Source: CAVWDI01 sp046259385 (lineage in GTDB: Bacteria > Chloroflexota > Anaerolineae > Anaerolineales > UBA4823). Taken from it: a stretch of DNA of 64,000 nt. Below, piece after piece: positions 26,998-36,221 of the stretch. The notes beneath the pieces are model-generated. The model was not told the origin of the DNA. It saw only the letters and a list, made by a program, of their open reading frames with translations, and did no database searches. The stretch is from positions 1 to 64,000 of the forward strand of contig JBJYWI010000229.1 in the NCBI GenBank assembly GCA_046259385.1, read 5' to 3'. Position numbers and translations under genes: made by a program. Within the stretch, counting starts at the first letter, position 1, and each line of letters starts with the position of its first letter.

Positions 26998-29556
26998 TCA
27001 ACTTCTCAATTTTGCGTTCAATTCTTTGTCCAGGCGGCGAACAATCCTGTCCCTGATTTTGGCGACCTCTTCGTCTGTCAGGGTGCGATCAGGCGCTTGG
27101 TAACTCAGATTGTAAGCCAGGCTTTTCTTCCCCTGGCCGATTTGTTTCCCGCGGTAGACATCAAAGAGCTGAATACCCACCAACACCCTGCCTCCTGCCT
27201 GTTCCAGGACATCCAACACCCGCTCGGCAGGGACCTCCTCATCAACGATAATTGCGAGATCTTCCAGCACCGGGGGGTAGACGGGAACCGGTTTCGCCTC
27301 AAACATTGCGGGAATTAAATCCAGAATCGCCTCAAAATCAAATTCCGCCGCCTGCACCGGAAAATCCAATATGTCGTACTGCTCATGCACCAGCGGGTGC
27401 AGTTCCCCTATGTGACCCAACCTAATCCCCGCTACTTCAACCGATGCACATTTTCCTGGATGGTATGCAGGCAGTGCTGTGCGCGCAAACTGAACATTCT
27501 CGATTTGCAATTCTGCCAGCAATTCGGAAATAATCCCTTTGATATCAAAGAAACTCATGGGCGGTCCTTCCTCGCCGTCCCATGAACCTGGCGACCTTGG
27601 ACCTGTCAAAACAATCGCCAAGCGCGGGGTTTCCTCTGGAAGTTTTTCCTCCCTGCCAGGAGAAAAAACCGGACCGATTTCAAAGAGCGCTAGACGTTCC
27701 TTGATACGAGAATTTCTTTCAACAACTTCCATCACACTGGATAATAAACTGCGCCGCAACACATCCCGGTCGCTGGCAATTGGATTGGTTAGATGCACAT
27801 ACAGGTCTGCGCTTCCTTCGGCTGTGTCCGGGGACAGGCGCGCTTCCCGTTCCACTGATGTCAAACGGTAGTTAACAACTTCCTGAAGCCCAAAGCTTTT
27901 CAACAGACCACGAACCTGTTCTTCCTTCTCAAGGCGGGGGTTGCCAAGTTGTGGGGGAAGTTCATCTGCCATACGCGTTTCTGGGATCAGTTCATAACCA
28001 TATATACGTGCAATTTCCTCCATCAGATCTGCGACCCCCGTCACGCCCACCCCAATATCCACACGGTGGTCCGGCGCGGTTGCCGTAACAATATCCCCTT
28101 CAATTTCAACCCGGAACTCCAGCCGCTGTAGTATTCCTGCAACTTCTTCAACCGAAAGATCGATACCCAACCAGCGACGGACATCGTGGGTGCTGATTTG
28201 AATTGTTGGATCATCTGCCGGCAAAGGATATTCATCGACTAAACCACTCGCGACAACTCCACCTGACCACAGGCGCATTAACTCCAGGCCGCGTCTGACC
28301 CCGAGTTCCGCAAGAGAAGGGTGCACGCCGCGAGCAAAACGGTATGCAGCTTCTGAATTCATACGCTGGTCAACCACAGTCCGGCGGGTATTGATATAGT
28401 TCCAGGAAGCCCCTTCCAGAAGCACATTCCGGGTACCTTCATTCACCTCCGATTCCTCCCCGCCCATCACGCCAGCCATCGCCAGCGCGCCCTCGGTATC
28501 GCAAACCAGCACTGTGAAATCGCTGAGAGTGTGCACTTCTCCGTCCAGGGTGGTCAGTTTTTCACCCTGCTTTGCGGGACGGGTGATGATATGGGGAGCC
28601 TTTCCTCCAACTCTTTCAGTCAATATGTTATAGTCGAAAGCATGCAGAGGCTGCCCCATTTCAAGCATAGCATAATTGGTTGCATCGACTATGTTGTAAA
28701 TCGGGCGCATTCCAGCTAGAAGCAAACGCCGCTGAACCCAGTAAGGGCTAGGTTTGATCTCCACATCACGGATGAGGCCAAATGCAAACCGCGGGTTTAA
28801 CGCTGGATCAGTAATCTCAACCGAGACCTGGTCTTTAATTGGGGGCCCCTCCGCGATAAAATCGAAATTTGGAGGACGGAGAGGCTGGTCCGTGAGGGCA
28901 GCGACTTCGCGGGCAACACCCAGAATATTTGCAACTCGGGCAATATTCGGGGTAATATCAATATCCAGTACGACATCGCCCATATATTCAACAAGAGGCG
29001 TGCCAGGGACAGCATCATCGTCCAGGATAATGATGCCTTCGTGGTCCTCCGAAATGCCAAGTTCCTTTTCAGAACAGATCATAGAAGAAGACTCAATCCC
29101 GCGAATCTTGGTTTTTTTCAGCTTTGTAACCACCTGACCGGGCTGGTGCCCATCATAAATCAATGCCCCTTCTTTCGCGTAAGGAACCATCAGTGGTTTT
29201 TCGAGAGGGCCAATTCCCTTATAAGGGTATAAATTTGGCGCGCCGGTTAAGACGGTGTGCTCAACTTCCCCATCAAACAATCGGCATAGCACCAACCTGT
29301 CAGCATTCGGATGGGACATCACCTCCAGAATAGATCCAACAACAATCCTGTCCCTTTCCCACTCCAGACCGGAAATTTTAGCTTCTGGCTTTTTATGCCC
29401 GCTGGCGCCAGCGCCGCCGTTCTCTTCCGGAAGAGGTAAGCCGACATAATTAATCGCGACCACCTCAAGCCCCGCCATAGTGAGCAAGTGAGCCAGCTCA
29501 TCCAACGGTAGTCTTACATCAACAAAATCCTTTAACCAAGATAGTGGTACCAGCAT
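26998..29556 (-). CDS. pheT: Phenylalanine--tRNA ligase beta subunit
   Basis: This 852-residue beta subunit begins MLVPLSWLKDFVDV. An OB-type tRNA-binding domain follows (HPNADRLVLCRLFDG, about residues 80-150), then the B3/B4 editing region, B5 (LRPPNFDF to IARIYGYELIP) and the C-terminal ferredoxin-fold anticodon-binding domain (about 755-850, ending with the ALAYNLSYQ-type block). With PheS it forms the a2b2 enzyme charging tRNA-Phe. pheS lies 42 bases upstream, and both are under the T-box leader at 30733-31015. Confidence 0.97.
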   Translation of the reverse strand: MLVPLSWLKDFVDVRLPLDELAHLLTMAGLEVVAINYVGLPLPEENGGAGASGHKKPEAKISGLEWERDRIVVGSILEVMSHPNADRLVLCRLFDGEVEHTVLTGAPNLYPYKGIGPLEKPLMVPYAKEGALIYDGHQPGQVVTKLKKTKIRGIESSSMICSEKELGISEDHEGIIILDDDAVPGTPLVEYMGDVVLDIDITPNIARVANILGVAREVAALTDQPLRPPNFDFIAEGPPIKDQVSVEITDPALNPRFAFGLIRDVEIKPSPYWVQRRLLLAGMRPIYNIVDATNYAMLEMGQPLHAFDYNILTERVGGKAPHIITRPAKQGEKLTTLDGEVHTLSDFTVLVCDTEGALAMAGVMGGEESEVNEGTRNVLLEGASWNYINTRRTVVDQRMNSEAAYRFARGVHPSLAELGVRRGLELMRLWSGGVVASGLVDEYPLPADDPTIQISTHDVRRWLGIDLSVEEVAGILQRLEFRVEIEGDIVTATAPDHRVDIGVGVTGVADLMEEIARIYGYELIPETRMADELPPQLGNPRLEKEEQVRGLLKSFGLQEVVNYRLTSVEREARLSPDTAEGSADLYVHLTNPIASDRDVLRRSLLSSVMEVVERNSRIKERLALFEIGPVFSPGREEKLPEETPRLAIVLTGPRSPGSWDGEEGPPMSFFDIKGIISELLAELQIENVQFARTALPAYHPGKCASVEVAGIRLGHIGELHPLVHEQYDILDFPVQAAEFDFEAILDLIPAMFEAKPVPVYPPVLEDLAIIVDEEVPAERVLDVLEQAGGRVLVGIQLFDVYRGKQIGQGKKSLAYNLSYQAPDRTLTDEEVAKIRDRIVRRLDKELNAKLRS

Positions 29557-29598
29557 AATCTCTCTCCAATCATCGAATTCACCCTGTTTTCAGGGGAA

Positions 29599-30660
29599 TT
29601 AGAACTGTTCCAAAAAACGAATATCATTCGCCCAGAAATAGCGAATGTCTTCAATGCGGTGCAACAGCATTGTCACACGCTCGGGTCCTAATCCAAAGGC
29701 GAAGCCGGTATATCTAGCAGGATCATATCCGCCGTTTTCCAGTACAACCGGGTGCACCATTCCGCAGCCCAGAATTTCCAACCAGCCAGTCCGCTTGCAT
29801 ACTTGGCAACCCACCCCGCTACAAACAAAGCACTCAATATCCATCTCTGCGCTCGGCTCAGTGAAGGGGAAGTGAGAAGCCCTGAACCGTGATCTTACAT
29901 GCTGCCCAAACAGGCGCCGGGCAAAATCGCTCAGTGTGCCCTTAAGATCTCCAAAAGTGATGTGTTTTCCAACAGCCAATCCTTCAATCTGGTTAAACTG
30001 CATTTCAGAGCGAGCAGTCACCTGTTCATATCGGAAACACATCCCGGGAAGAATAATCCGTACTGGCGGCGGGTTTTCCGGGTCCATCCGGGCGTATTCG
30101 CGCATTGCATGAATTTGCCCGGGTGAGGTGTGCGTCCGCAGCAGCAGCGGGTTATCACCCTGGTCTGCATCAGTCTCAATATAGAATGAGTCCTGCATCT
30201 CACGCGCCGGATGGTGAGGAGGGAAGTTTAGCAGCTGAAAATTAAATTCATCCGTCTCAACTTCACGTGAAAGGTAAATTTGAAAACCCATGTCAGCAAA
30301 TATCCGGTAAATTCTTTGCATTGTCTGAGTGATGGGGTGGAAGCGCCCGTGCACAACAGGATGCCCTGGCAGAGTGATATCCAGCCTCTCTTTTAACAAG
30401 GACTGAGCGATTTTATCTGCCCGCAGTTCCTCGAATTTAACTTCATAGGCAGCTTCAAGCTTTTGTTTCACCTGGTTTGCCTTGCGTCCAACTGCTGGCC
30501 GTTCTTCTTTTGGCAGATCGCGGATATTGTCAAAAGTTTTCATCAAGTTTGAATTGCGCCCGAGATGGGTGACTTTCCACTCGCCAAGCTTTTTTTGGTC
30601 CCCAATCACTTCCAGTTCAGCAAGGGCACTAATTTCGAATTCAGTCAATTTTTCAAGCAT
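29599..30660 (-). CDS. pheS: Phenylalanine--tRNA ligase alpha subunit
   Basis: This 353-residue catalytic subunit has class II motif 2 (CFRYEQVTARSEMQFNQ) and motif 3 (FGLGPERVTMLLH). A four-cysteine knuckle CFVCSGVGCQVC lies in the insertion before GWLEILGCGMVHP. The start is ATG 30660, seven bases after a strong GGCAGGAGGA site; an in-frame ATG 36 bases further out has none. Expression is predicted to depend on uncharged tRNA-Phe through the leader upstream. Confidence 0.97.
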   Translation of the reverse strand: MLEKLTEFEISALAELEVIGDQKKLGEWKVTHLGRNSNLMKTFDNIRDLPKEERPAVGRKANQVKQKLEAAYEVKFEELRADKIAQSLLKERLDITLPGHPVVHGRFHPITQTMQRIYRIFADMGFQIYLSREVETDEFNFQLLNFPPHHPAREMQDSFYIETDADQGDNPLLLRTHTSPGQIHAMREYARMDPENPPPVRIILPGMCFRYEQVTARSEMQFNQIEGLAVGKHITFGDLKGTLSDFARRLFGQHVRSRFRASHFPFTEPSAEMDIECFVCSGVGCQVCKRTGWLEILGCGMVHPVVLENGGYDPARYTGFAFGLGPERVTMLLHRIEDIRYFWANDIRFLEQF

Positions 30661-30732
30661 TGTTCCTCCTGCCAGATTCTGCATCCTGTAAGCCAAAACA
30701 TTTCCTGAAAATAACCTCCGTTGTCTTTAAAC

Positions 30733-31015
30733 AAAAAACTCGCCCAAAAAGGGACGAGAAAATACCCGCGGTACCACCCAGATTGGCTGAATAATCAGCC
30801 CGCTTTTACACCAACGGCAGAAACCTGTTCTGCAAATGGCTCCCAACTTAACGCCTGGGTTGCGTCCCAAACTACTTGAAAGTTATTCTTTTCGTTCCCC
30901 TGGGAAGCTCGAGAGTGAACTTCAGCCGTTTTCCACCAGGTGGGGGTTCCAGTCTATGCCCCGCACTTCCCTGTCAGCTTCCAGCGACCTACTTTTCTCT
31001 GTCGTTGCTTTTGCA
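30733..31015 (-). promoter_or_regulatory. T-box riboswitch (tRNA-Phe) upstream of pheS
   Basis: Reading on the minus strand, the T-box sequence TGGGTGGTACCGCG (30766-30779) is followed by an intrinsic terminator: stem CTCGTCCC/GGGCGAG (30739-30758) and a T run (30733-30738). The antiterminator pairs the T-box with upstream sequence. The 5' part has the long Stem I typical of the class. A TTC triplet at 30917-30919, complementary to the tRNA-Phe anticodon GAA, is a candidate specifier codon. Uncharged tRNA-Phe should stabilise read-through into pheST. Confidence 0.9.
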
Positions 31016-31038
31016 GCTTTACAAATTTAAACTGAACC

Positions 31039-31068
31039 TAATTATCCGCAAAACCCGCATACTGTCAA
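31039..31068 (-). promoter_or_regulatory. Promoter of the pheS T-box leader
   Basis: On the minus strand a perfect -35 TTGACA (31063-31068), an 18-base spacer and TAATTA (31039-31044) lie just upstream of the T-box leader, giving a start near 31032. Confidence 0.6.
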
Positions 31069-31274
31069 GCCTTTTATTGTTAGGAAACGTATAAAAAATG
31101 AAGCGACGCCGTATTTCCGATAATTTTTATTTTTTGTTAACCAGTTAAACGGTATAATTGAACGCACCTAGGGAAAAAATTACAATCCAAACTATACATA
31201 AATGTTAAGGAAACAACCGGTAATTTCCTGCAGGTAAACGCAAACCGGTATCAGCATTTATAAAAAGGAAAAAA

Positions 31275-32756
31275 ATGAGTCAGTTGAATAAGTCAAGGCT
31301 AGATGAAGACTTGCATGTACACCCTTGGTTGAAACAGATCAACATTTGTTTCGTCCCGGGATCGGAAATCACACCCCTTTCTGAAGAGGTAATCGAAAAT
31401 ATCCTCGACCAGTTTTCAAGATTCGGTCACCAAATTCAGGAAATCCCAGGTAACGATACGGACGTCATTCTAACCACTTCAAAATTTGGCGAACCCTTAC
31501 CGTGGCGTGAAGCGATATCGCTAATCGGAAGGATGCGCTTTAACTACCGCCATTCCCCAACAATTTTTACACTGGTTCATGTGGGGGAAGAGGAGTTCAA
31601 CCAGAAAATCGAGTACTTTGACAAAGCCCTCGAAAAAGATAAGCCGGATGAGAAAGATTTCGATTTTCCAGGACTTGCACCTTCTGCTTACAAGGTTCTG
31701 TACGAACAGGGACGCCGGGGAGGTTCCATCCTAGCTCTTGAACGTCTGGTGCAGGCGCAGGCAAAGAGCATTCGGGTACTTTTACTGGTTGGGAACGGTC
31801 AGCCGAGCAAGCTTTATCACTTCGACCTCGTCGGCGCGAATCCAGAAAGCTATGCAAAAGGGTCAAAACCTTTTTACGAAGACATCGTTCTGAGAATGGT
31901 GACCAGCGTCAGCACACACGAAATTACCCAACATAAAGTGGAAGATGAACTTATCCCTCAATCCAAGTGGGAAAAATTGGGAACACCACAAGCGATGCGG
32001 ATTGCAGCCCAGAAATTCGGAGAGATCAATTTCTTTACCGAGATGGTGATTATAGATACCCTCGTAAAAGTTCCAGCGGTTACAGATGCAATCGCCAGCC
32101 AATACAGTGAGGGTTGTTTCGCAACCTGGGATCCTGAGATTAACGCGCTGATCACAACAATTACGGGGAGCGCTCGTCCTGTCGACAAGAGCAGTCTTTC
32201 AGATGACGATCTTGCAGTGATTACTGGTGTGAGAGCAGACCGTGAAGGCGCGCTTGTCCGGCATGTAGAAGGAAAACGCAATGATCCTCCATCTTCAGAA
32301 GCAGTCGAATTGATTGACATTGACAATGCTCTGCCATATATAAAACTTCCCCCTGAATGGAATATAGAATCAAAAGTTCCAGTTGCGCGTTCCAAACTCC
32401 ACGGTCACCGGGGAATCGCATCCTATAACCCTGACCTGGTGGAATTTGTTCAATTGGATCCTCCGTATTACGACTACCCGGTCACCTGTGCAACCGATGC
32501 CCAGGCAACTGGGATAAAAGGTGCATTTGCCAAATCAGAAGCACTGCAAAATACGAATGACCCTCGCCAGGTAGTATTTACTGTCCTGCCAACCCACGGT
32601 ATTGTGATTGCTGAAAAATGGGTTCCAGAAAAAGTCCCATTCCAGACAATTTGGGAATTTTTCCAGGAGGGCCATCTTGTTCTTGACAACATGATCCCGC
32701 AGGGCTTCCATGAATACCAGCTTCATGGGGGCCAGATGGTTCTGAAACCCCAATAG
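31275..32756 (+). CDS. Protein of unknown function (493 residues)
   Basis: I do not recognise this family. The protein is cytoplasmic in appearance, with no signal peptide or membrane segment. It alternates helix-like charged stretches with short b-like segments (IRVLLLVG, EMVIIDTLVKVP, QVVFTVLPTHGIVIAEKW). Histidines cluster in HGHRG and in the C-terminal HEYQLHGGQ. Its ATG follows AAAAAGGAAAAA. A PpiC-type lipoprotein starts 3 bases after its stop, so they are probably co-transcribed. A TATAAT at 31153-31158 is the best -10 candidate upstream. Confidence 0.75.
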   Translation: MSQLNKSRLDEDLHVHPWLKQINICFVPGSEITPLSEEVIENILDQFSRFGHQIQEIPGNDTDVILTTSKFGEPLPWREAISLIGRMRFNYRHSPTIFTLVHVGEEEFNQKIEYFDKALEKDKPDEKDFDFPGLAPSAYKVLYEQGRRGGSILALERLVQAQAKSIRVLLLVGNGQPSKLYHFDLVGANPESYAKGSKPFYEDIVLRMVTSVSTHEITQHKVEDELIPQSKWEKLGTPQAMRIAAQKFGEINFFTEMVIIDTLVKVPAVTDAIASQYSEGCFATWDPEINALITTITGSARPVDKSSLSDDDLAVITGVRADREGALVRHVEGKRNDPPSSEAVELIDIDNALPYIKLPPEWNIESKVPVARSKLHGHRGIASYNPDLVEFVQLDPPYYDYPVTCATDAQATGIKGAFAKSEALQNTNDPRQVVFTVLPTHGIVIAEKWVPEKVPFQTIWEFFQEGHLVLDNMIPQGFHEYQLHGGQMVLKPQ

Positions 32757-32759
32757 TAA

Positions 32760-33701
32760 ATGAAACGCCCCCAGAGCTCTCTTATTGTCGGGCTCCTTGT
32801 CATCAGTCTGCTTGGCTGCACCCAGGCACAGACGCCTATCGTTCCCGGGAAAGAGAGCCCAGAACCACTCCAAACTGAACCTGCAGTAGGCAGCGAGACC
32901 TCAGAACCAGAGACCAGGACCGCCTCCACGCCTACATCTCCTGACCCTACACCAACCTCTATCCCGCTGATTGCTGTGGTTAACGGCATGGAAATCAGCC
33001 TTGCCGAATATCAATCGGAATTGGCGATGTATAAGGCTGCAGTCGACAGAGAATTAACTACCGAAGACGAACAGACTGTGCTCGATGATTTGATCGACCA
33101 ATCTATCCTGGCGCAGGAAGCAGTTGAAAAAGGCCTTGCAGTTGATCAAAAAACGTTGGAAAACCGGCTTGAAATAATCATCGCGGAGATCGGTGGACCG
33201 GAAAAACTGTCTGAATGGATGCGGACTTACGATTTCGATGAGGATACATTTAATAAAACACTGGAAACCTCTATCAACGCGGCTCTTGCGCGGGATGAAT
33301 TAATCGCCGCGGTTCCTGATACAGCCGAACAGGTGCACGTCAGGCAGTTACTGTTTACGGATGAAAATGAAGCAGAACAGGTTCTGATCGATTTGCAGGC
33401 TGGCAACAGTTTTGATAACCTTGCTGCAGAGTACGATCCAATATTGAAGGGGGATTTAGGCTGGTTTCCGCGCGGTTATCTTTACTACAAAGAAATTGAG
33501 GATGCCGCTTTTAAGCTCGAAACCGGAGAATTCAGTTCGGTCATCCAGACACCCTCTGGTTATCACATCATTATGGTCATAGACAGAGAGCCGAGCCGGA
33601 AACTCACCCAGGAAGCGCTTATAAAATTACAACAGCAAGAGCTACAAAACTGGCTTGAAGCCCGGCGCCAAAACAGCGATATTCAAATCATCTCCCCATA
33701 G
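32760..33701 (+). CDS. Parvulin-type peptidyl-prolyl isomerase lipoprotein (PrsA/SurA-like)
   Basis: This 313-residue exported folding factor has a signal peptide ending in the lipobox SLLGC, a Thr/Pro/Ser-rich linker (about 22-75), a SurA_N-like helical region (about 78-185) and a PpiC rotamase domain (about 195-290). The rotamase domain shows VRQLLF, GDLGWFPRG and the C-terminal PSGYHIIMV block. It should help secreted proteins fold outside the membrane. It directly follows the unknown 493-residue gene. Confidence 0.9.
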   Translation: MKRPQSSLIVGLLVISLLGCTQAQTPIVPGKESPEPLQTEPAVGSETSEPETRTASTPTSPDPTPTSIPLIAVVNGMEISLAEYQSELAMYKAAVDRELTTEDEQTVLDDLIDQSILAQEAVEKGLAVDQKTLENRLEIIIAEIGGPEKLSEWMRTYDFDEDTFNKTLETSINAALARDELIAAVPDTAEQVHVRQLLFTDENEAEQVLIDLQAGNSFDNLAAEYDPILKGDLGWFPRGYLYYKEIEDAAFKLETGEFSSVIQTPSGYHIIMVIDREPSRKLTQEALIKLQQQELQNWLEARRQNSDIQIISP

Positions 33702-33728
33702 ACACAACTGCGGCACCTGAAATCCCTC

Positions 33729-34355
33729 TCACAAACCGGGATACAAATCCAGAATATGATCGCGTATCAGCATGACTGCACGTGAGATCATTTCCCGGTT
33801 AGTCCCAATCTGGTGCCACCGACTTGCCCCGGAGGGGTGGGGCAGCGGTACAACCCAGCGACCATCCAACCTTTCCTGGGTGCCAATTATCTCGCTCAGC
33901 TTCGCTCTTGAGGGGTAAAACAAACCTATCGCAAGCCGCCCTACCGGGATGATCAATTCCGGGTCAACCAGTTTTATCTCATCCTCCAGATAGGGTTGGC
34001 AAAGCCTCTGCTCCGTTTTTGAAGGCATCCTGTCCCCGCTTCCTGAGGCTGCACGCCCTGGATAACATTTCGTAATTGCGGTTATGTACTGCTCAGCTCT
34101 GAACCAATATTCATTAATCCCAGCCTCCTTCAACCAATTAAATAAACGGGTGCCGCTACCTGCATTGAAGGGTCTCCCGGCTTCTTTTTCTGTAATCCCG
34201 GGTGCTTGACCAACCATCATGATGCGCGCCTCGGCCTGACCCGAAAAGATCGCCCGCGGGTATATCGAGTATCCCGCATTCAAACACAACCTGCAGCCTG
34301 ACATCCGCCTGTGTAATTCCGCCAGGGAAATTTCAGGCCCGTTTTGCTTCCCCAT
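33729..34355 (-). CDS. Uracil-DNA glycosylase family protein (family 4/5-like)
   Basis: This 208-residue protein has the two UDG superfamily motifs: GQAPGITEKEAGRPF near residue 49 (motif A, with Gln where family 4 usually has Glu) and LPHPSGASRW near residue 170 (motif B). Four cysteines in the pattern CRLC...TKC...LC suit the [4Fe-4S] cluster of family 4 enzymes. It removes uracil from deaminated DNA in base excision repair. An endonuclease IV-like gene lies upstream on the same strand, which fits a repair pair. Confidence 0.87.
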   Translation of the reverse strand: MGKQNGPEISLAELHRRMSGCRLCLNAGYSIYPRAIFSGQAEARIMMVGQAPGITEKEAGRPFNAGSGTRLFNWLKEAGINEYWFRAEQYITAITKCYPGRAASGSGDRMPSKTEQRLCQPYLEDEIKLVDPELIIPVGRLAIGLFYPSRAKLSEIIGTQERLDGRWVVPLPHPSGASRWHQIGTNREMISRAVMLIRDHILDLYPGL

Positions 34356-34367
34356 TAATTAATCCTG

Positions 34368-35222
34368 TTATGATTCGCTACTAACCTCTAACCAGGCATC
34401 CCGCATCAATACAGCATCCTCCTCAAGGTTTGGACTCTCGCATAAAATTCGACCGCTGCATTTAAACTCAGATAGTGCCCTGAACAAGCCGCGCATGTCG
34501 AAATCTGATTCTTCAATCAACAGGTGGTTTTGCTCGCCCTTTTCTGTATATTCAATGCCTGAAAGATGCGCATGGATATCTTTCAGTGCGCTGTCCCCCA
34601 GACCCTGGGCGTAACGTTCCAATAAACCTACCCATTCTTCGTAAGAATTTAATGTCCCGTCACCTGTACGGGCATGCAGATGAGCGAAATCCAGGCAAGG
34701 AGCTACTCCAGGCACTTTGTTGCTCATCTCGATCGTATCCTCCAGGGAACCCAGCATTGCAGATTTACCCATTGTTTCCGGACGCAGAATTACTGGATTT
34801 CCCGCATCCCGCAGTTCCTGAAGGCAACCCTCCAGCCGGGAGATCGCCTTGGGGAGCACCTCACGAGGTTCATGACCAAAATATGAACCCGGGTGGAAGA
34901 CAATATCGGTCGCTCCTGCCAGGTTGCCGAAATGAGCTGCATCCATCAATCTCTTGCGCGACTTCGGCCATTCTTCTTCATCAGCATTTAAGTTAATAAA
35001 GTAAGGGGCGTGAACGCTGATCAATACATCCTTCTCTTGGGCGGTTTCTTTAATTTTCGAGCATGTTTTTTCAGATACACGCACCGATCTCACCCAACCA
35101 AGTTCAAGTCCTCCGAGACCCAACTCCCTCAATCTAATAACCGCACCCACACTTCCACCGGGGTTTTTCGGGGTTGAGGTTGGAGACCCAACAGTCCCGA
35201 ATCGAAAACTTGCATTTATCAT
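34368..35222 (-). CDS. Endonuclease IV-like TIM-barrel protein
   Basis: This 284-residue AP endonuclease family 2 barrel has metal-binding blocks ISVHAPYFINL, VFHPGSY, CLDFAHLHAR and IHAHLSGIEY, as in Nfo. It would cut the backbone at abasic sites made by the glycosylase encoded 12 bases downstream. The Nfo pattern around E-x-x-x-G is slightly changed (RPETMG), so an Xyl-isomerase-like sugar enzyme is a remote alternative. The ATG at 35222 follows GAGGAGA. Confidence 0.85.
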   Translation of the reverse strand: MINASFRFGTVGSPTSTPKNPGGSVGAVIRLRELGLGGLELGWVRSVRVSEKTCSKIKETAQEKDVLISVHAPYFINLNADEEEWPKSRKRLMDAAHFGNLAGATDIVFHPGSYFGHEPREVLPKAISRLEGCLQELRDAGNPVILRPETMGKSAMLGSLEDTIEMSNKVPGVAPCLDFAHLHARTGDGTLNSYEEWVGLLERYAQGLGDSALKDIHAHLSGIEYTEKGEQNHLLIEESDFDMRGLFRALSEFKCSGRILCESPNLEEDAVLMRDAWLEVSSES

Positions 35223-35308
35223 ATTCTCCTCACTTTTAAATTATTTAAGCGGCAAATAAATCGCTTAACAAGAAGCTATAAATATCTGGAATAACCAACC
35301 AGGGCTGA

Positions 35309-35695
35309 TTATTTATTGAGGTAAAAAATCAACCGCTCCCACAGCGGTGGCCCGATAATTAATAATCCAATAACTGCTGCGCAAAAGGAGGCGATCAGGA
35401 CGCCTGCAGCGCCGACATCCTTCCCAACTTTAGCGAGGTGGTTTTCGGCAGGGCTGGCTAGATCCACAACCGCCTCCAGGGCTGTATTCAGAAATTCTGC
35501 GGTCCACACCAACGCCACTGCCAGTATAATAAGCGCCCATTCCACAGCTGTTATGCCTAGCAAGGCACAGACAAGGACAACAAGTATGCTCACCAGCGCG
35601 TGGATCCATGCATTTCTCTGCGTCCGGATAACATACCACCACCCAGAAAATGCATATCGAAACGCACGCATACGGGATTGAATAAACTCAGGCAT
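35309..35695 (-). CDS. dgkA: Diacylglycerol/undecaprenol kinase family protein
   Basis: This 128-residue three-helix membrane kinase has the family signature EFLNTALEAVVDL and AKVGKDVGAAGVL, with hydrophobic segments near residues 33-50, 52-68 and 100-118. In Gram-positive-type relatives this enzyme phosphorylates undecaprenol. It precedes the endonuclease gene and follows ybeY on the same strand. Confidence 0.92.
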   Translation of the reverse strand: MPEFIQSRMRAFRYAFSGWWYVIRTQRNAWIHALVSILVVLVCALLGITAVEWALIILAVALVWTAEFLNTALEAVVDLASPAENHLAKVGKDVGAAGVLIASFCAAVIGLLIIGPPLWERLIFYLNK

Positions 35696-35741
35696 ATACA
35701 GACTATCCGGATTGGTTTTTTGTAAGCCTCATAAGTCCACT

Positions 35742-36212
35742 TTATGACCCTGGCAGACCAGCCTGACAGCCCAGACGGGTCAGAATCGAATTCTGAAGGG
35801 AATCCATCCTGGCTTTTTCTGATTCTTCGCCATGATCATAACCAACCAGGTGCAACACACCATGAACGACCAGCAGCTGCAGTTCATCTTCAAGGGTATG
35901 ATTTCCCGCTTCCGCTTGAGCCTGAGCTCGTTGAATTGAAATGATCACGTCGCCCAAATAACGTCTGCCTGTATCAGGATCCACCTCATCTGACGGAAAG
36001 GCAAGTACATCGGTTGGTCTATTTATTTTCCGAAACTCAAAGTTTAGCTTCTGTATCCCCGGATCGTCTGTGATCACAATCGACAAATCAGCCTCGTGTC
36101 CGGTTTTACTACTTTGCAGCGTTTCGACCACGGCTCTTTTGAGCAGTTCAGAATCAATCCGCGCATTATTGCCATTTACTGCGCTTGTTACCGCGAAATG
36201 GAAATGAACCAT
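35742..36212 (-). CDS. ybeY: Endoribonuclease YbeY (rRNA maturation factor)
   Basis: This 156-residue protein has the UPF0054 zinc motif HGVLHLVGYDH near residue 118 and the FRKINRPTDVLAFPSDE block. It functions in 16S rRNA 3' end processing and ribosome quality control. It lies 9 bases after the PgpH-like gene on the same strand, a ybeY-pgpH-dgkA neighbourhood that is common in many Gram-positive bacteria. Confidence 0.95.
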   Translation of the reverse strand: MVHFHFAVTSAVNGNNARIDSELLKRAVVETLQSSKTGHEADLSIVITDDPGIQKLNFEFRKINRPTDVLAFPSDEVDPDTGRRYLGDVIISIQRAQAQAEAGNHTLEDELQLLVVHGVLHLVGYDHGEESEKARMDSLQNSILTRLGCQAGLPGS

Positions 36213-36221
36213 CTGTTCAGA

